The notes: a model not told the origin generated them from the sequence alone. 64,000 nt of DNA from [Bacteroides] pectinophilus (GCA_025146925.1 CP102260.1:77001-141000), one strand, 5' to 3'. Positions 53,716-63,783 are shown, counted from the first letter of the stretch. Program-made: numbers and translations.

Positions 53716-55163
53716 CTGGAACAAGTACAATAAAGAAGTCGATGTATAATGTTGCTTATAAAGGTGTCAATATCCTGTATCCACTCATTACATCAGCATA
53801 TATATCAAGAATTCTTATGGCAAAGGGTGTCGGTGATGTTGCCTTTGCCATTAATATCGTAAGTTATTTTATAATTGCGGCATCTCTTGGTATTCCTAAT
53901 TATGCTATAAAGGCAATAGCGGGAATCAGGGATGACATGAATAAGAGGAACAGAGTATTCAGTGAACTTGCAAGTATAGTATCAGTTTCTTCAGTTGCTG
54001 CCACGATGCTGTATTTTATGGCGGTAACTAATGTAAGCAGTATAAAAAGCGACAACATCCTTATTAACATAATACTGGGATTTGCACTGATATCTAATGC
54101 GGTCAACTATGACTGGCTGTTTGAGGCTATGGAAGATTACAGATATATAGCTGTCAGGACAACAGTCATCAAACTGATTTCACTATTATTTCTTATTCTT
54201 TTTGTTAAAAAGACGGATGATATAATCATATATATTGCCATATATTCATTCACACTGACGGCAAGTAACATATGTAACGGAATAGCTTCAAGAAAATATG
54301 TCCGCTTCAGTCTTAAGAATCTGAATGTAAAGCAGCACCTTAAGGCAGTATTCATCCTGTTTGCGGCATCATGTGCAACAGACGTCTATACGCTGCTTGA
54401 TTCAACAATGCTCGGGATTATGTGTCCATCAGAATATCTTGGCTATTATTCCAATTCAACAAAGATTGTAAGAGCTGTATATGGTATGATAATTGCAGCT
54501 ACGACGATATATTTTCCAAGGCTCAGCAACTTATATGCCACAGGTAAGAAGCAGGAATATGACAGCTGTCTCAAAAGGTGCTACAATATATCCATGCTTC
54601 TTGCAATACCGACAGCAGTAGGAATGATAATGACGGCGGGCTGGTTCATACCGATTATATTCGGCAGTGATTTCAAGGCAGCAGCGTTTACAACACAGCT
54701 GTTGTCAGTTCTTGTTATAGTATTTTCGATAGCAACCGTATTTGGACATATATCACTGATAATATATGGAAAAGAAAAAAATATTCTTATAGCAACGATT
54801 GTGGGAGCTGTGATTAACTTTACATTGAATTACATTCTTATTCCGGTATGTGCGCAGAATGGCGCGGCAATAGCATCACTTATAGGGGAACTCGCGGTTA
54901 CGGTAATACTTGTTGTCTCTAGTCTCAGGTCAGTCTATGTGAACCTTCTGAATAAAGACATACTGAAAGTAATATTTGCGGCAATGCTTATGCTGGGATT
55001 TTTATCTGCAGTAAAACTGCTTGCCGATAGCGGTAATATTATTACACTTATTATTGCTGTAGCAGGTGGAATTGCTGTATATGCGGCTGCTATACTTGCT
55101 GTAAAGAATAGTGAGGCAATGTTGTTGATTGATATTATCCGGAGACGGATAAAAAGGCAATAA
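53712..55163 (+). CDS. Wzx-type polysaccharide flippase (second)
   Basis: The 483-residue protein has about fourteen helices and MOP/Wzx-type features: SMYNVAYKGVNILYPLITSAYISRI in pieces, GVGDVAFAINIVSYFIIAASLGI, FPRLSNLYATGKKQEYDSCL and NYILIPVCAQNGAAIASLIGE. It flips lipid-linked repeat units. It starts in the ATGA overlap with the rhamnosyltransferase-like gene. It belongs to the second locus and is clearly different in sequence from the flippase at 37972, which suggests a different repeat unit. Confidence 0.9.
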   Translation: MTGTSTIKKSMYNVAYKGVNILYPLITSAYISRILMAKGVGDVAFAINIVSYFIIAASLGIPNYAIKAIAGIRDDMNKRNRVFSELASIVSVSSVAATMLYFMAVTNVSSIKSDNILINIILGFALISNAVNYDWLFEAMEDYRYIAVRTTVIKLISLLFLILFVKKTDDIIIYIAIYSFTLTASNICNGIASRKYVRFSLKNLNVKQHLKAVFILFAASCATDVYTLLDSTMLGIMCPSEYLGYYSNSTKIVRAVYGMIIAATTIYFPRLSNLYATGKKQEYDSCLKRCYNISMLLAIPTAVGMIMTAGWFIPIIFGSDFKAAAFTTQLLSVLVIVFSIATVFGHISLIIYGKEKNILIATIVGAVINFTLNYILIPVCAQNGAAIASLIGELAVTVILVVSSLRSVYVNLLNKDILKVIFAAMLMLGFLSAVKLLADSGNIITLIIAVAGGIAVYAAAILAVKNSEAMLLIDIIRRRIKRQ

Positions 55164-55197
55164 CCAATTATATACATTTTCTATGATGGAGGAAAGC

Positions 55198-56253
55198 ATG
55201 AACACAACTGAATTGTTTAAAGGAAAGACATTGATGATTACCGGTGGAACGGGTTCGTTTGGTTCTACTGTGCTGAAGCATTTTCTTGATTCGGATCTGG
55301 AGGAAATCAGAATATTTTCAAGAGATGAGAAGAAGCAGGATGATATGCGACATGAACTGCAGGCCAAGCATCCTGAACATGCCGGCAAGGTTAAGTTCTA
55401 CATTGGAGATGTCAGAAATATCAGGTCTGTTGAAGACGCTGTGCAGGGAGTTGATTATATATTCCATGCCGCAGCCCTTAAGCAGGTACCATCATGTGAA
55501 TTCTTCCCTATGGAGGCTGTAAGAACTAATATTGAAGGTACTGACAATGTGCTTCATGCAGCTGTGGCAGCAGGAGTTAAGAAGATAGTATGCCTTTCTA
55601 CAGATAAGGCTGCGTACCCTATTAATGCAATGGGCATATCCAAGGCAATGATGGAAAAGGTAATCGGTGCCAATGCAAGAGTGGCAGCAGGCAAGACTAC
55701 AATATGCTGTACGAGATACGGCAATGTTATGTGCAGCAGAGGTTCGGTAATTCCGCTGTTTATTGACCAGATAAAGGCCGGTAATCCTATAACAATAACC
55801 AATCCTGATATGACAAGATTCCTTATGAATCTCGATGAGGCTGTGGATCTTGTAATGTTCGCATTTGCAAATGGAGAGCCGGGAGACCTGTTTGTACAGA
55901 AGTCGGATGCAAGTACTATAGGAGATCTTGCAAAGGCAGTGCAGGCATTGTTTGGAGATACGGGCACAAGAATTATAGGTACAAGACATGGCGAGAAGTT
56001 ATACGAGACGCTGATGACTAACGAAGAGTGCGTAAGAAGTCAGGATATGGGTAACTATTACAGGGTTTTTGCTGACGGAAGAGACCTGAATTACGACAAG
56101 TTCTTTGTTGACGGCAAAGTACAGACAATGGCAAGTGAGGCATATACATCACATAATACAAAGAGACTTGATGTTCAGGGAACCATCGATAAGATACTTA
56201 CAACAGATTATGTTCAGCAGGAACTTGAGAAATTAAAAAACGGGGACAGGTAA
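55198..56253 (+). CDS. capE: UDP-GlcNAc C4,6-dehydratase/C5-epimerase (CapE/WbjB)
   Basis: The 351-residue SDR has GKTLMITGGTGSFGSTVLKHF, IFSRDEKKQDDMRHELQ, DVRNIRSVEDAV, HAAALKQVPSCEFFP, the catalytic stretch LSTDKAAYPINAMGISKAMMEK and TRYGNVMCSRGSVIPLF. These match CapE/WbjB, which opens the UDP-L-FucNAc pathway. The later enzymes CapF and CapG follow at 57407 and 58644, separated by a polymerase gene. GGAGG lies just ahead of ATG 55198; an in-frame ATG at 55183 is before the ribosome site. Confidence 0.93.
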   Translation: MNTTELFKGKTLMITGGTGSFGSTVLKHFLDSDLEEIRIFSRDEKKQDDMRHELQAKHPEHAGKVKFYIGDVRNIRSVEDAVQGVDYIFHAAALKQVPSCEFFPMEAVRTNIEGTDNVLHAAVAAGVKKIVCLSTDKAAYPINAMGISKAMMEKVIGANARVAAGKTTICCTRYGNVMCSRGSVIPLFIDQIKAGNPITITNPDMTRFLMNLDEAVDLVMFAFANGEPGDLFVQKSDASTIGDLAKAVQALFGDTGTRIIGTRHGEKLYETLMTNEECVRSQDMGNYYRVFADGRDLNYDKFFVDGKVQTMASEAYTSHNTKRLDVQGTIDKILTTDYVQQELEKLKNGDR

Positions 56254-56266
56254 TAGATATACACTT

Positions 56267-57394
56267 ATGAATATTTACTTATTTGCGGCACTTTTTCTTA
56301 CAGGTGCAGCCGGGACTATTTATGAATTCAGACATAAGAAGACTAATTACTGCATTGCCGGCATATTCTGCATATTGTTTGTTGCAACAGCAGTATCGAG
56401 GGTATATCGTGTTAATGAGCTGAGAGCTTACAGCGATATGGCATATTATCTTAAGTGCTACAGCGAGGGTAACAGCTCATATTTCGCATTGGGGTATAGA
56501 GCCCTGTCCAAGGCATTATATATGCTGCATTGCAACGAGTATGTCCTTATAGGTGTGATTGCTTCACTTAATATCCTGTGTATCTGGCTTGCATATGACA
56601 GGCTTGTACGCTACAGAAGGAAGCATGCCAAAGAGACAGGAGCATTTTTGTGTGCCGTGCTGTTTACATATTCAATGTATTGGGGATTTCTGTTTGCAAC
56701 AGAGGGAATAAGACAGGGAATGGCTATAACGATATGCATATTATCAATAGCATTTATGCTTAACGAAGAAGTGGCTGCATCGCTTATAACATTTGTAATA
56801 GCATGTCTGTTTCATAAGTCAATATTACTTGCAGCAGCGATACTTATACTTATCAGATTCCGTAAGAAAAAGCTTGCCCGGAAAAATTATCTTATATGGA
56901 TGATTTCGTTAATAGTAATTGATTTTATATTTGCGGTTATAAGAGTTAACGTTGGTGATCCTGTTACCAGCCTGATGTCCGTTATCGTTCAGGGGATATC
57001 ATCATTGTATGCTCCTGCCAGCAGAATACTTGCATATTTTGCAAATCAGCAGACACAGAATACACTGTTTGGATATATGACAACACAGTATATTTTCTAC
57101 AATATGGTTGCAATATGGCTTGTGTCAGGTGATATTGAGGACGAACTTCTGAACCGTTCAGTCCTTATATATTTTATCGGTCTGACTATAGGAACATTTT
57201 TCAGGGGCTTTATAGCTGTGATAAGGCTGCAGTGGGTATTCATGGGAATTACGACTATAGCAATATATGCATATCTGAGTGCAAAGGCAGTATCATGGTG
57301 GAACAATAAATACATAAAATATACATCTGTGATATTATATTGCGGATGGCAGTCGGTTATGATTTTGAGATATTTTGGAATGTATTTTATTTAA
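56267..57394 (+). CDS. EpsG-family polysaccharide polymerase (Wzy-like)
   Basis: The 375-residue protein has about nine or ten helices. The loop RVYRVNELRAYSDMAYYLKC after helix 2, and FATEGIRQGMAITICILSIAF with the conserved Arg-Gln, are typical of EpsG proteins, as is FHKSILLAAAILIL. It would join repeat units on the outer face. It lies inside the CapE-CapF-CapG set, so all are probably made together. The start ATG 56267 has only a weak ribosome site. Confidence 0.82.
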   Translation: MNIYLFAALFLTGAAGTIYEFRHKKTNYCIAGIFCILFVATAVSRVYRVNELRAYSDMAYYLKCYSEGNSSYFALGYRALSKALYMLHCNEYVLIGVIASLNILCIWLAYDRLVRYRRKHAKETGAFLCAVLFTYSMYWGFLFATEGIRQGMAITICILSIAFMLNEEVAASLITFVIACLFHKSILLAAAILILIRFRKKKLARKNYLIWMISLIVIDFIFAVIRVNVGDPVTSLMSVIVQGISSLYAPASRILAYFANQQTQNTLFGYMTTQYIFYNMVAIWLVSGDIEDELLNRSVLIYFIGLTIGTFFRGFIAVIRLQWVFMGITTIAIYAYLSAKAVSWWNNKYIKYTSVILYCGWQSVMILRYFGMYFI

Positions 57395-57406
57395 GGAGAT
57401 ATATAG

Positions 57407-58627
57407 ATGAAGATTTTGGTTACGGGAGCTTCCGGATTTGTAGGGAGAAATCTTGTCTCAGCATTGGAAAATATCAGAGATAAAAAAGATACAACAAGAA
57501 ATATTCAGGTTGAATGTGTGTACCAATATGACAGAAAGTCAACATCAGGGGAATTGATGGATTATTGTAAGGATGCTGATTTCGTATTTAATCTCGCAGG
57601 AGTTAACAGACCTAAGAAGCAGTCTGAATTCATGGAAGGTAATTATGAATTTGCAGATACATTGCTTGATGCACTCAGGAAGAATAATAACAGATGTCCT
57701 GTGATGCTGGCATCATCAATTCAGGCAGCCCTGACGGGAAGATTTGCAGGAAGTGATTACGGAAAAAGCAAGCTCGCCGGAGAAGAACTTTTCTTTAAGT
57801 ATGGACGCAGTAATGGTGTAAATGTTCTTGTATACAGATTCCCTAACCTGTTCGGCAAATGGTGCAGGCCTAATTATAATTCTGCTGTTGCAACATTCTG
57901 TCATAACATAGCTAACGGTCTTCCGATTCAGGTTAATGACCGCAATACTGAACTGGAGCTTCTTTATATTGATGATCTGATAGATGAGATGATAGCAGCT
58001 CTTGAAGGAAGAGAGCACCGATGTGAATTTGAGGACACAACGGCTGTACCTGATGTTAACGGAAGATACTGCTACGCACCTGTCACGCATCATGTGACAC
58101 TTGGAGAGATAGCTGATCTGCTTGATAGCTTTTCAGAGCAGAGCAGCACGCTTGTTATGCCTGAGATACCGCACGGTTCATTTGCAAAGAAGCTGTATTC
58201 AACGTATCTGTCATATCTTCCTGAAGACAGGATTATGTATCCGTTGACAATGAACAGCGATGAGAGGGGCAGCTTTACGGAGCTTCTTAAGACGCGGGCA
58301 TGCGGACAGATATCTGTAAACATAAGCAAACCGGGAATTACCAAGGGACAGCACTGGCACAACAGCAAATGGGAGATATTCTACGTCGTATCAGGACACG
58401 GACTTATTCAGGAGAGAAAGATTGGACGAGATAAAGACGGCAATCTGTACCCTGTAAAAAATTATGAAGTCAGCGGGGACAAGATTGAAGCAATACAGAT
58501 GCTTCCGGGGTATACGCATAATATTATAAATTTATCAGAGACAGAAGATCTTGTTACGGTTATGTGGGCTAACGAGTCATTCGACAGACTGCATCCCGAT
58601 ACATTTTATGAGAATGTTGATGATTAA
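57407..58627 (+). CDS. capF: UDP-L-FucNAc pathway reductase with cupin domain (CapF/WbjC)
   Basis: Residues 1-250 form an SDR (ILVTGASGFVGRNLVSALE, FVFNLAGVNRPKKQSEFME, SDYGKSKLAGEELFF with Tyr-x3-Lys, YRFPNLFGKWCRPNYNSAVATFCHNI in pieces). Residues 280-406 are a cupin with GITKGQHWHNSKWEIFYVVSGHG and PGYTHNIINLSE, whose histidines bind metal. This two-domain layout and the 406-residue length are those of CapF/WbjC. It reduces the 4-keto intermediate of the FucNAc pathway. AAGGAG precedes ATG 57407. Confidence 0.95.
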   Translation: MKILVTGASGFVGRNLVSALENIRDKKDTTRNIQVECVYQYDRKSTSGELMDYCKDADFVFNLAGVNRPKKQSEFMEGNYEFADTLLDALRKNNNRCPVMLASSIQAALTGRFAGSDYGKSKLAGEELFFKYGRSNGVNVLVYRFPNLFGKWCRPNYNSAVATFCHNIANGLPIQVNDRNTELELLYIDDLIDEMIAALEGREHRCEFEDTTAVPDVNGRYCYAPVTHHVTLGEIADLLDSFSEQSSTLVMPEIPHGSFAKKLYSTYLSYLPEDRIMYPLTMNSDERGSFTELLKTRACGQISVNISKPGITKGQHWHNSKWEIFYVVSGHGLIQERKIGRDKDGNLYPVKNYEVSGDKIEAIQMLPGYTHNIINLSETEDLVTVMWANESFDRLHPDTFYENVDD

Positions 58628-58643
58628 GTGAGGAGACAGAATT

Positions 58644-59828
58644 ATGGATATTAAGATTGATTACAGCGATGTGCATTTTAAAAATGACGGAAGAATAAAG
58701 CTTCTTATTCTTGTTGGTACAAGACCTGAGGTTATAAGGCTGAGCGCCGTGATAAAAAAGTGCAGGAAGTATTTTGATGTGCTGCTTGCACATACAGGAC
58801 AGAATTACGACTATAATCTCAATGGAGTATTCTTTAAGGACCTTAAGCTTGATAATCCTGATGTATATCTGAATGCAGTCGGAGCTGACCTCGGTGAGAC
58901 TGTTGGCAATATTATCAACTGTTCATACAAGCTTATGAATGAGACAAAGCCGGATGCAATACTTATCCTTGGTGATACTAACTCATGTCTGTCTGCGATA
59001 GCGGCAAAGAGATTGCATATTCCTATATTCCATATGGAAGCAGGAAACAGATGTAAAGATGAGTGCCTTCCGGAGGAGACAAACCGCAGAATTGTTGACA
59101 TTATTTCAGATGTCAATCTTGCATATTCTGAGCATGCAAGAAAGTATCTTCATGAATGTGGTCTCCCAAAGGAGAGAGTATATGTTACAGGTTCACCTAT
59201 GGCAGAAGTATTACATGAGAATCTTGAGCAGATAAAAAAGTCTGATATATTGGAGCGCCTTGGACTTGAGACAGGAAAGTATATATTGTTATCAGCTCAC
59301 AGAGAAGAGAATATAGACACAGAGAAGAATTTTGAGTCGTTATTCAATGCAGTTAATAAGATGGCTGAGAAATATGATATGCCTATTCTGTACTCATGCC
59401 ATCCACGTTCACGCAAGAGAATTGAGAATTCGGGATTCAAGCTGGATTCAAGGGTAATTCAGCATGAGCCGATGGGATTTCATGATTATAATAATCTTCA
59501 GATGAATGCATTTGCGGTTGTGTCTGATTCGGGAACATTGCCGGAGGAGAGCAGCTTCTTTACAAGCGTAGGACATCCGTTCCCTGCAATATGCATAAGA
59601 ACATCAACAGAAAGACCGGAAGCATTGGACAAAGGCTGCTTTATTCTTGCCGGTATTGATGAAAAAGGTCTGCTGCAGGCAGTTGATACGGCGGTTAAGA
59701 TGAATCAGAATGGTGATTATGGAATACCTGTTCCTGATTATATTGAAGAGAATGTAAGTACTAAGGTGGTTAAGATAATACAGAGCTATACGGGCGTTGT
59801 TGACAAGATGGTATGGCGCAAACAGTAA
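58644..59828 (+). CDS. capG: UDP-sugar 2-epimerase of the L-FucNAc pathway (CapG/WbjD)
   Basis: The 394-residue enzyme has LLILVGTRPEVIRLSAVI, HTGQNYDYNLNGVFF, ILILGDTNSCLSAIAAKR, FHMEAGNRCKDECLPEETNRR in pieces, LLSAHREENIDTEKNF and VSDSGTLPEESSFF. It belongs to the UDP-GlcNAc 2-epimerase family; the N-terminal extension and context fit CapG/WbjD, the last step to UDP-L-FucNAc. GAGGAG precedes ATG 58644. Together with capE and capF the pathway is complete. Confidence 0.94.
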   Translation: MDIKIDYSDVHFKNDGRIKLLILVGTRPEVIRLSAVIKKCRKYFDVLLAHTGQNYDYNLNGVFFKDLKLDNPDVYLNAVGADLGETVGNIINCSYKLMNETKPDAILILGDTNSCLSAIAAKRLHIPIFHMEAGNRCKDECLPEETNRRIVDIISDVNLAYSEHARKYLHECGLPKERVYVTGSPMAEVLHENLEQIKKSDILERLGLETGKYILLSAHREENIDTEKNFESLFNAVNKMAEKYDMPILYSCHPRSRKRIENSGFKLDSRVIQHEPMGFHDYNNLQMNAFAVVSDSGTLPEESSFFTSVGHPFPAICIRTSTERPEALDKGCFILAGIDEKGLLQAVDTAVKMNQNGDYGIPVPDYIEENVSTKVVKIIQSYTGVVDKMVWRKQ

Positions 59829-59843
59829 ATTAAGGATAGTGAT

Positions 59844-60926
59844 ATGTGGCTTACAATACTCAAAATATTGATTGCTCTGTTAGCAATATCCGGCATCTGT
59901 ATATTGTGCGGACAGGTTTTGTATACGCTGATGCCGGTTAAAAAGAGCACGCTTGTACAAAAGTTCATAGCAGGGCTTCTGTTTGAGATGGCTGTATATG
60001 AAGTACTTTATATATTTATGGTATTCAGGTATGTGAGTCTTGGCAAGCTCACTTTCTGCTGGATGCTGGTAACGGCGGTTACAGCGGCGGCAGGTCTGTG
60101 GATTAGCGTTAAGAAAAATATCCAAAGACCATATGCAGTCAAAAAGAAGTTCAAAAAGTATTTGTCTGATATTAATATATATACAATTGTAATGCTTATA
60201 TTAATCTGTGCATATACGATTATGACATTATTATATCAGCAGGAATTTCAGGATGATGCATTTTTTGCGGGAATTGCGTCAACATCATATACTACTGACA
60301 CTATTATAAGATACAGCCCATATACCGGTGGAGAGATTACGGTGCTCAGGTATGCAAAATATGTGTTCTCGGGATATCCTGTAATGATAGCTTCGCTTGC
60401 CAGGGTTACATTACTCAGACCAATTGTTGTTATGCACATAGTTATTCCGGTGCTTATGATTGGTGCTCACTATATATTGTGTTACATGTTTGCACAGATG
60501 GTATTCAGAAGCCGTCACAAATCAGAGATAGCAATGATTATATTATGCATTATTAATATGAATTCACTGTATGTGATAAATGAGATGTCAACATCGGCAT
60601 GGATGTTTGTGGGTGCATGGTATGGCAAATCAATACTGTCAAATGTATGCATAATATCATTGTGGTACTATCTCATAAAGACTAATGATTCGTCAGTATC
60701 AGGTTATCTTGGCCCAAAAGGCTGGATTATTATATTTATAGCTGATATGGCGGCAGTACTGTCAAGTACATTTGCGTGTATCGCAGTACTGGCTGTATCA
60801 TTTGTTATTACATTATTCTACTTTGTTAAGAAGAGAAGCTGGTTTAATATTTGTGGATGGGCAATAACCATAATGCCTATGATGATAATTATGCTTATGA
60901 CATACTTACTGAGATATAAAGCATGA
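59844..60926 (+). CDS. DUF6077-like membrane protein, N-terminal part of a split gene
   Basis: The 360-residue polytopic protein ends right after a helix (TIMPMMIIMLMTYLLRYKA). The intact relative at 61786 continues at the matching point (AVIMPAVIYLVLLIITSAV). The outer loop QDDAFFAGIASTSYTTDTI is shared with the family, as in the first ORF of the pair at 2790. The frame closes with TGA 60924-60926, and TAA at 60930-60932 follows in the same frame. The remainder is encoded from 60938 or 60956 in a different frame. AAGGATAG precedes ATG 59844. Confidence 0.6.
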   Translation: MWLTILKILIALLAISGICILCGQVLYTLMPVKKSTLVQKFIAGLLFEMAVYEVLYIFMVFRYVSLGKLTFCWMLVTAVTAAAGLWISVKKNIQRPYAVKKKFKKYLSDINIYTIVMLILICAYTIMTLLYQQEFQDDAFFAGIASTSYTTDTIIRYSPYTGGEITVLRYAKYVFSGYPVMIASLARVTLLRPIVVMHIVIPVLMIGAHYILCYMFAQMVFRSRHKSEIAMIILCIINMNSLYVINEMSTSAWMFVGAWYGKSILSNVCIISLWYYLIKTNDSSVSGYLGPKGWIIIFIADMAAVLSSTFACIAVLAVSFVITLFYFVKKRSWFNICGWAITIMPMMIIMLMTYLLRYKA

Positions 60927-60955
60927 TTTTAAAGTGAGTGGTTGGGATAGGAATA

Positions 60956-61786
60956 ATGATTACAGAATTTGCTGAGGCCTTCAGAACGGCTTTTTATCAA
61001 TATTTTTCAAGCATATATTTTTACCCTTTTACTGCGGTTGTATGCATGATGCTGACCTTAAGGACGGGTTCGTGGCTGCAAAAAAGGGTATTGGTATATA
61101 TACCGGTTTGTATTTTTGCAATTACTTTGTGTAATCCGGTATACTGGAAGCTTGCGGGAGTGACGGCGGATTATACATATAGCAGGTCATATTGGCTTAT
61201 TCCGATTTTTCCGGTAATTGCATGCGCACTTGCTTCATATATAAGTAGGTTTAATATAAGGAAAGTTGCTGCATTATTGGTTATATTTACGGTTGTATGT
61301 GTCGTGTGGGGCGGAAACATCAGGAGTCTTTGTACTAATAAAAATGCGCATACATCTGAAAATATATATAAACTTCCACAGGACGTTGTGGATATAGCAG
61401 ATGCTGTTATTGCCAATTCTGATGGAAATATCAGAATGCTTGCTCCGAATGAGATAAACATGTATATAAGGCAATATGATGCAAGAATCGGGCTGGTATA
61501 TCACGCATGGAATGAAGAAATAACCTTTGAGGAAAAATCTTTTGTTCTTAACGGAGAATCAAGACTGATTACATTTAAAAGTCTCACGGAAGAGATGAAT
61601 CGGGATTGGGCTGATATTTATTATCTTATAGCCGCACAGCCATACACTGATTGGAATTATCTTGTACTTAAGAACAGTCAGTATGCGACAGAAGAAATTA
61701 CAGACAGTGGTTTGAAGATAATATATAAAAACGGAAACTACACAGTTTTTGTAAAGAGCAATAGTATATTGGAGAGCGGCTTGTAA
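60956..61786 (+). CDS. DUF6077-like membrane protein, C-terminal part of a split gene
   Basis: The 276-residue frame has four helices, including SYWLIPIFPVIACALASYI, and a soluble tail (QDVVDIADAVIANSDG and on) like those of the proteins at 3985 and 61786. ATG 60956 is chosen; an in-frame GTG lies at 60938, and a TGA at 60935-60937 closes the frame just before it. A single base change therefore cannot restore one continuous gene with the part at 59844. The ribosome site (GGGATAGGA) is weak. It overlaps the next gene (TAATG). Confidence 0.55.
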   Translation: MITEFAEAFRTAFYQYFSSIYFYPFTAVVCMMLTLRTGSWLQKRVLVYIPVCIFAITLCNPVYWKLAGVTADYTYSRSYWLIPIFPVIACALASYISRFNIRKVAALLVIFTVVCVVWGGNIRSLCTNKNAHTSENIYKLPQDVVDIADAVIANSDGNIRMLAPNEINMYIRQYDARIGLVYHAWNEEITFEEKSFVLNGESRLITFKSLTEEMNRDWADIYYLIAAQPYTDWNYLVLKNSQYATEEITDSGLKIIYKNGNYTVFVKSNSILESGL

Positions 61787-63732
61787 TGACTTTAATTTTA
61801 TTTATCGCTATATTAATAACAGTGCCTTATATATGCGGATGTGCTTTCAAATGTTTCTTAAGAGATATGGCAATAGACGTAATACATACATATACAGTCG
61901 GATTCGTATTTATGTGGCTGACGTTTTCAGTAATACAGGTCCCATTGGTCTTGAAAGATGCACCAATTACAGTGATTACAATTATGTATCCTGTGCTTAT
62001 AGCCCTGTTTATCGTGGTTGCTGCAGCAAAGGAAGGAATTAAGAGATTCAGGCATGAATTAACAAGACATCTTAGCTTTAAAAGGCAGGATATATTAGTA
62101 TATGTAATGACGGCGGTTATATTTATTGCAATAATTGCCCAGATATATGTTGCTGCAGGAATTCAGGAGAGTGGCGTATATAATAATGAGTACACCATAG
62201 CACGTGCAGTACAGATATATTCTGACGGAACGCTTGGCAGACGGGTTAATGCGTTCACAGGTGCAGATATATCAGGAATTTCGTTTGATATGATAATGTC
62301 ATCTCAGGCTGTATTTATTGCAATGATATCTTATATATTCAGGCAGCCGCCTCTTATAGCTGCCAATCTTTATATTCCGGTGATTATCATTCCTATGATA
62401 TACATGTCATATTATATGGCTGCAAGGGTGCTGTTCCGCAATAAAAACAACAGATGTATATTTCTTATTGTGATAGCTATGCTTTCTTTGTACAGTAACT
62501 ATTCGCTGCATCCGGCAGAGTCAATATGGAATCTGCTCTTTATTAATTGTTGGAATCCCAATGTCATTGCATGTCATATATTAATCCCATTAGGAACTTA
62601 TTACGCTTTGACAGCGATAAATGCGGAATTCCGATGGGACAGGGCAGCTGTACAGCTCAGGGATGAAAAATCAGACAAGCTGTACAGGTCGGTAATAAAA
62701 AACAGAAGAATATTTCTGTGTAAAAGAACATACCTGGTGATGACAGCAGCTGCATTATGTTTTACAACAGCTTATGGCATTATTATGGGAACTATATTAT
62801 ATGCCTGCATATTTATGTATTACTATGTTTCTAACTATGGTGGGGTAGATATTAACATAAAGCGATATGCTGCAGTAATCATGCCGGCTGTAATTTATCT
62901 GGTGCTGCTGATTATCACATCAGCCGTGTCGCATACTGCCGGGAGCATATCCGGATTCTGGCAGGATTATACAACATGCTATAAGGAGATATTCAGTAAC
63001 GACTTTAAAAATAATATGTATCTGCTTATTTTTATATCAGCAGTGATGTACCAGTATCTAAAGAAAGAAAGTTCAGGAAAAGCGGCATGCGTGTATATTC
63101 CAATGCTTGTTTTTGGAATCGGGGTAATTAATCCGCTTATATATATGCTTTTCAGACTTTTTGCACCGTCATATTGTAAAGTTATCTTTTGGATTCTCCC
63201 TATTAATGCAATTATAGCATATACGGTGGTTGATATGATTAATGCAGTCTGTAATACGGATACAAATAGGAATATTAATATTGCAGGCGTATGTCTGATT
63301 ACAGTTATAAGTATAATCAGTTTTATGCCAAGATACGGATATAACTTTGCATGGGAAGGGGCTGCTACACCTGATAAGATATCGGACGAGACAAGACAGA
63401 TATGCGATATAATAGATAATGACGGGCAGGATAAGAATGTTATAGCACTTAACGAACTGTGTTCACAGATTAGGTTATGTGATACGGACATAAAGCTTTA
63501 TTATTACACAGACAATCAGTATGCATGCAATGACGACAAAGACATGTATGCATATCTTAATCAGGATGAGCCATACCTTCAGGGAATCGTGCAGAATGCA
63601 AAACGTGAAGGATATAATTATATTATATTCAGGAAAGGGATTCTGGATCCGAACTGGTCATCAGTTCAGTATCATATATGGCCGGCAGGTTCTACAGAGA
63701 ATTATGATGTATACAGTATAGGATATTTTTAA
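61786..63732 (+). CDS. DUF6077-like polytopic membrane protein, intact
   Basis: The 648-residue protein has about thirteen helices. The outer loop NNEYTIARAVQIYSDG is followed by helices. A central inserted charged segment (AVQLRDEKSDKLYRSV) comes next, and a soluble C-terminal tail of about 115 residues starts at ISDETRQICDIIDND. It is the full-length version of the two split proteins at 2790/3985 and 59844/60956. The family function is not established; the layout with an acidic outer loop and soluble tail resembles GT-C transferases. It starts in a TAATG overlap. Confidence 0.62.
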   Translation: MTLILFIAILITVPYICGCAFKCFLRDMAIDVIHTYTVGFVFMWLTFSVIQVPLVLKDAPITVITIMYPVLIALFIVVAAAKEGIKRFRHELTRHLSFKRQDILVYVMTAVIFIAIIAQIYVAAGIQESGVYNNEYTIARAVQIYSDGTLGRRVNAFTGADISGISFDMIMSSQAVFIAMISYIFRQPPLIAANLYIPVIIIPMIYMSYYMAARVLFRNKNNRCIFLIVIAMLSLYSNYSLHPAESIWNLLFINCWNPNVIACHILIPLGTYYALTAINAEFRWDRAAVQLRDEKSDKLYRSVIKNRRIFLCKRTYLVMTAAALCFTTAYGIIMGTILYACIFMYYYVSNYGGVDINIKRYAAVIMPAVIYLVLLIITSAVSHTAGSISGFWQDYTTCYKEIFSNDFKNNMYLLIFISAVMYQYLKKESSGKAACVYIPMLVFGIGVINPLIYMLFRLFAPSYCKVIFWILPINAIIAYTVVDMINAVCNTDTNRNINIAGVCLITVISIISFMPRYGYNFAWEGAATPDKISDETRQICDIIDNDGQDKNVIALNELCSQIRLCDTDIKLYYYTDNQYACNDDKDMYAYLNQDEPYLQGIVQNAKREGYNYIIFRKGILDPNWSSVQYHIWPAGSTENYDVYSIGYF

Positions 63733-63783
63733 TCATAACGTAAGGCTTATACCGGAATCAAGTTGCAAAATGAGGAATAGTTT

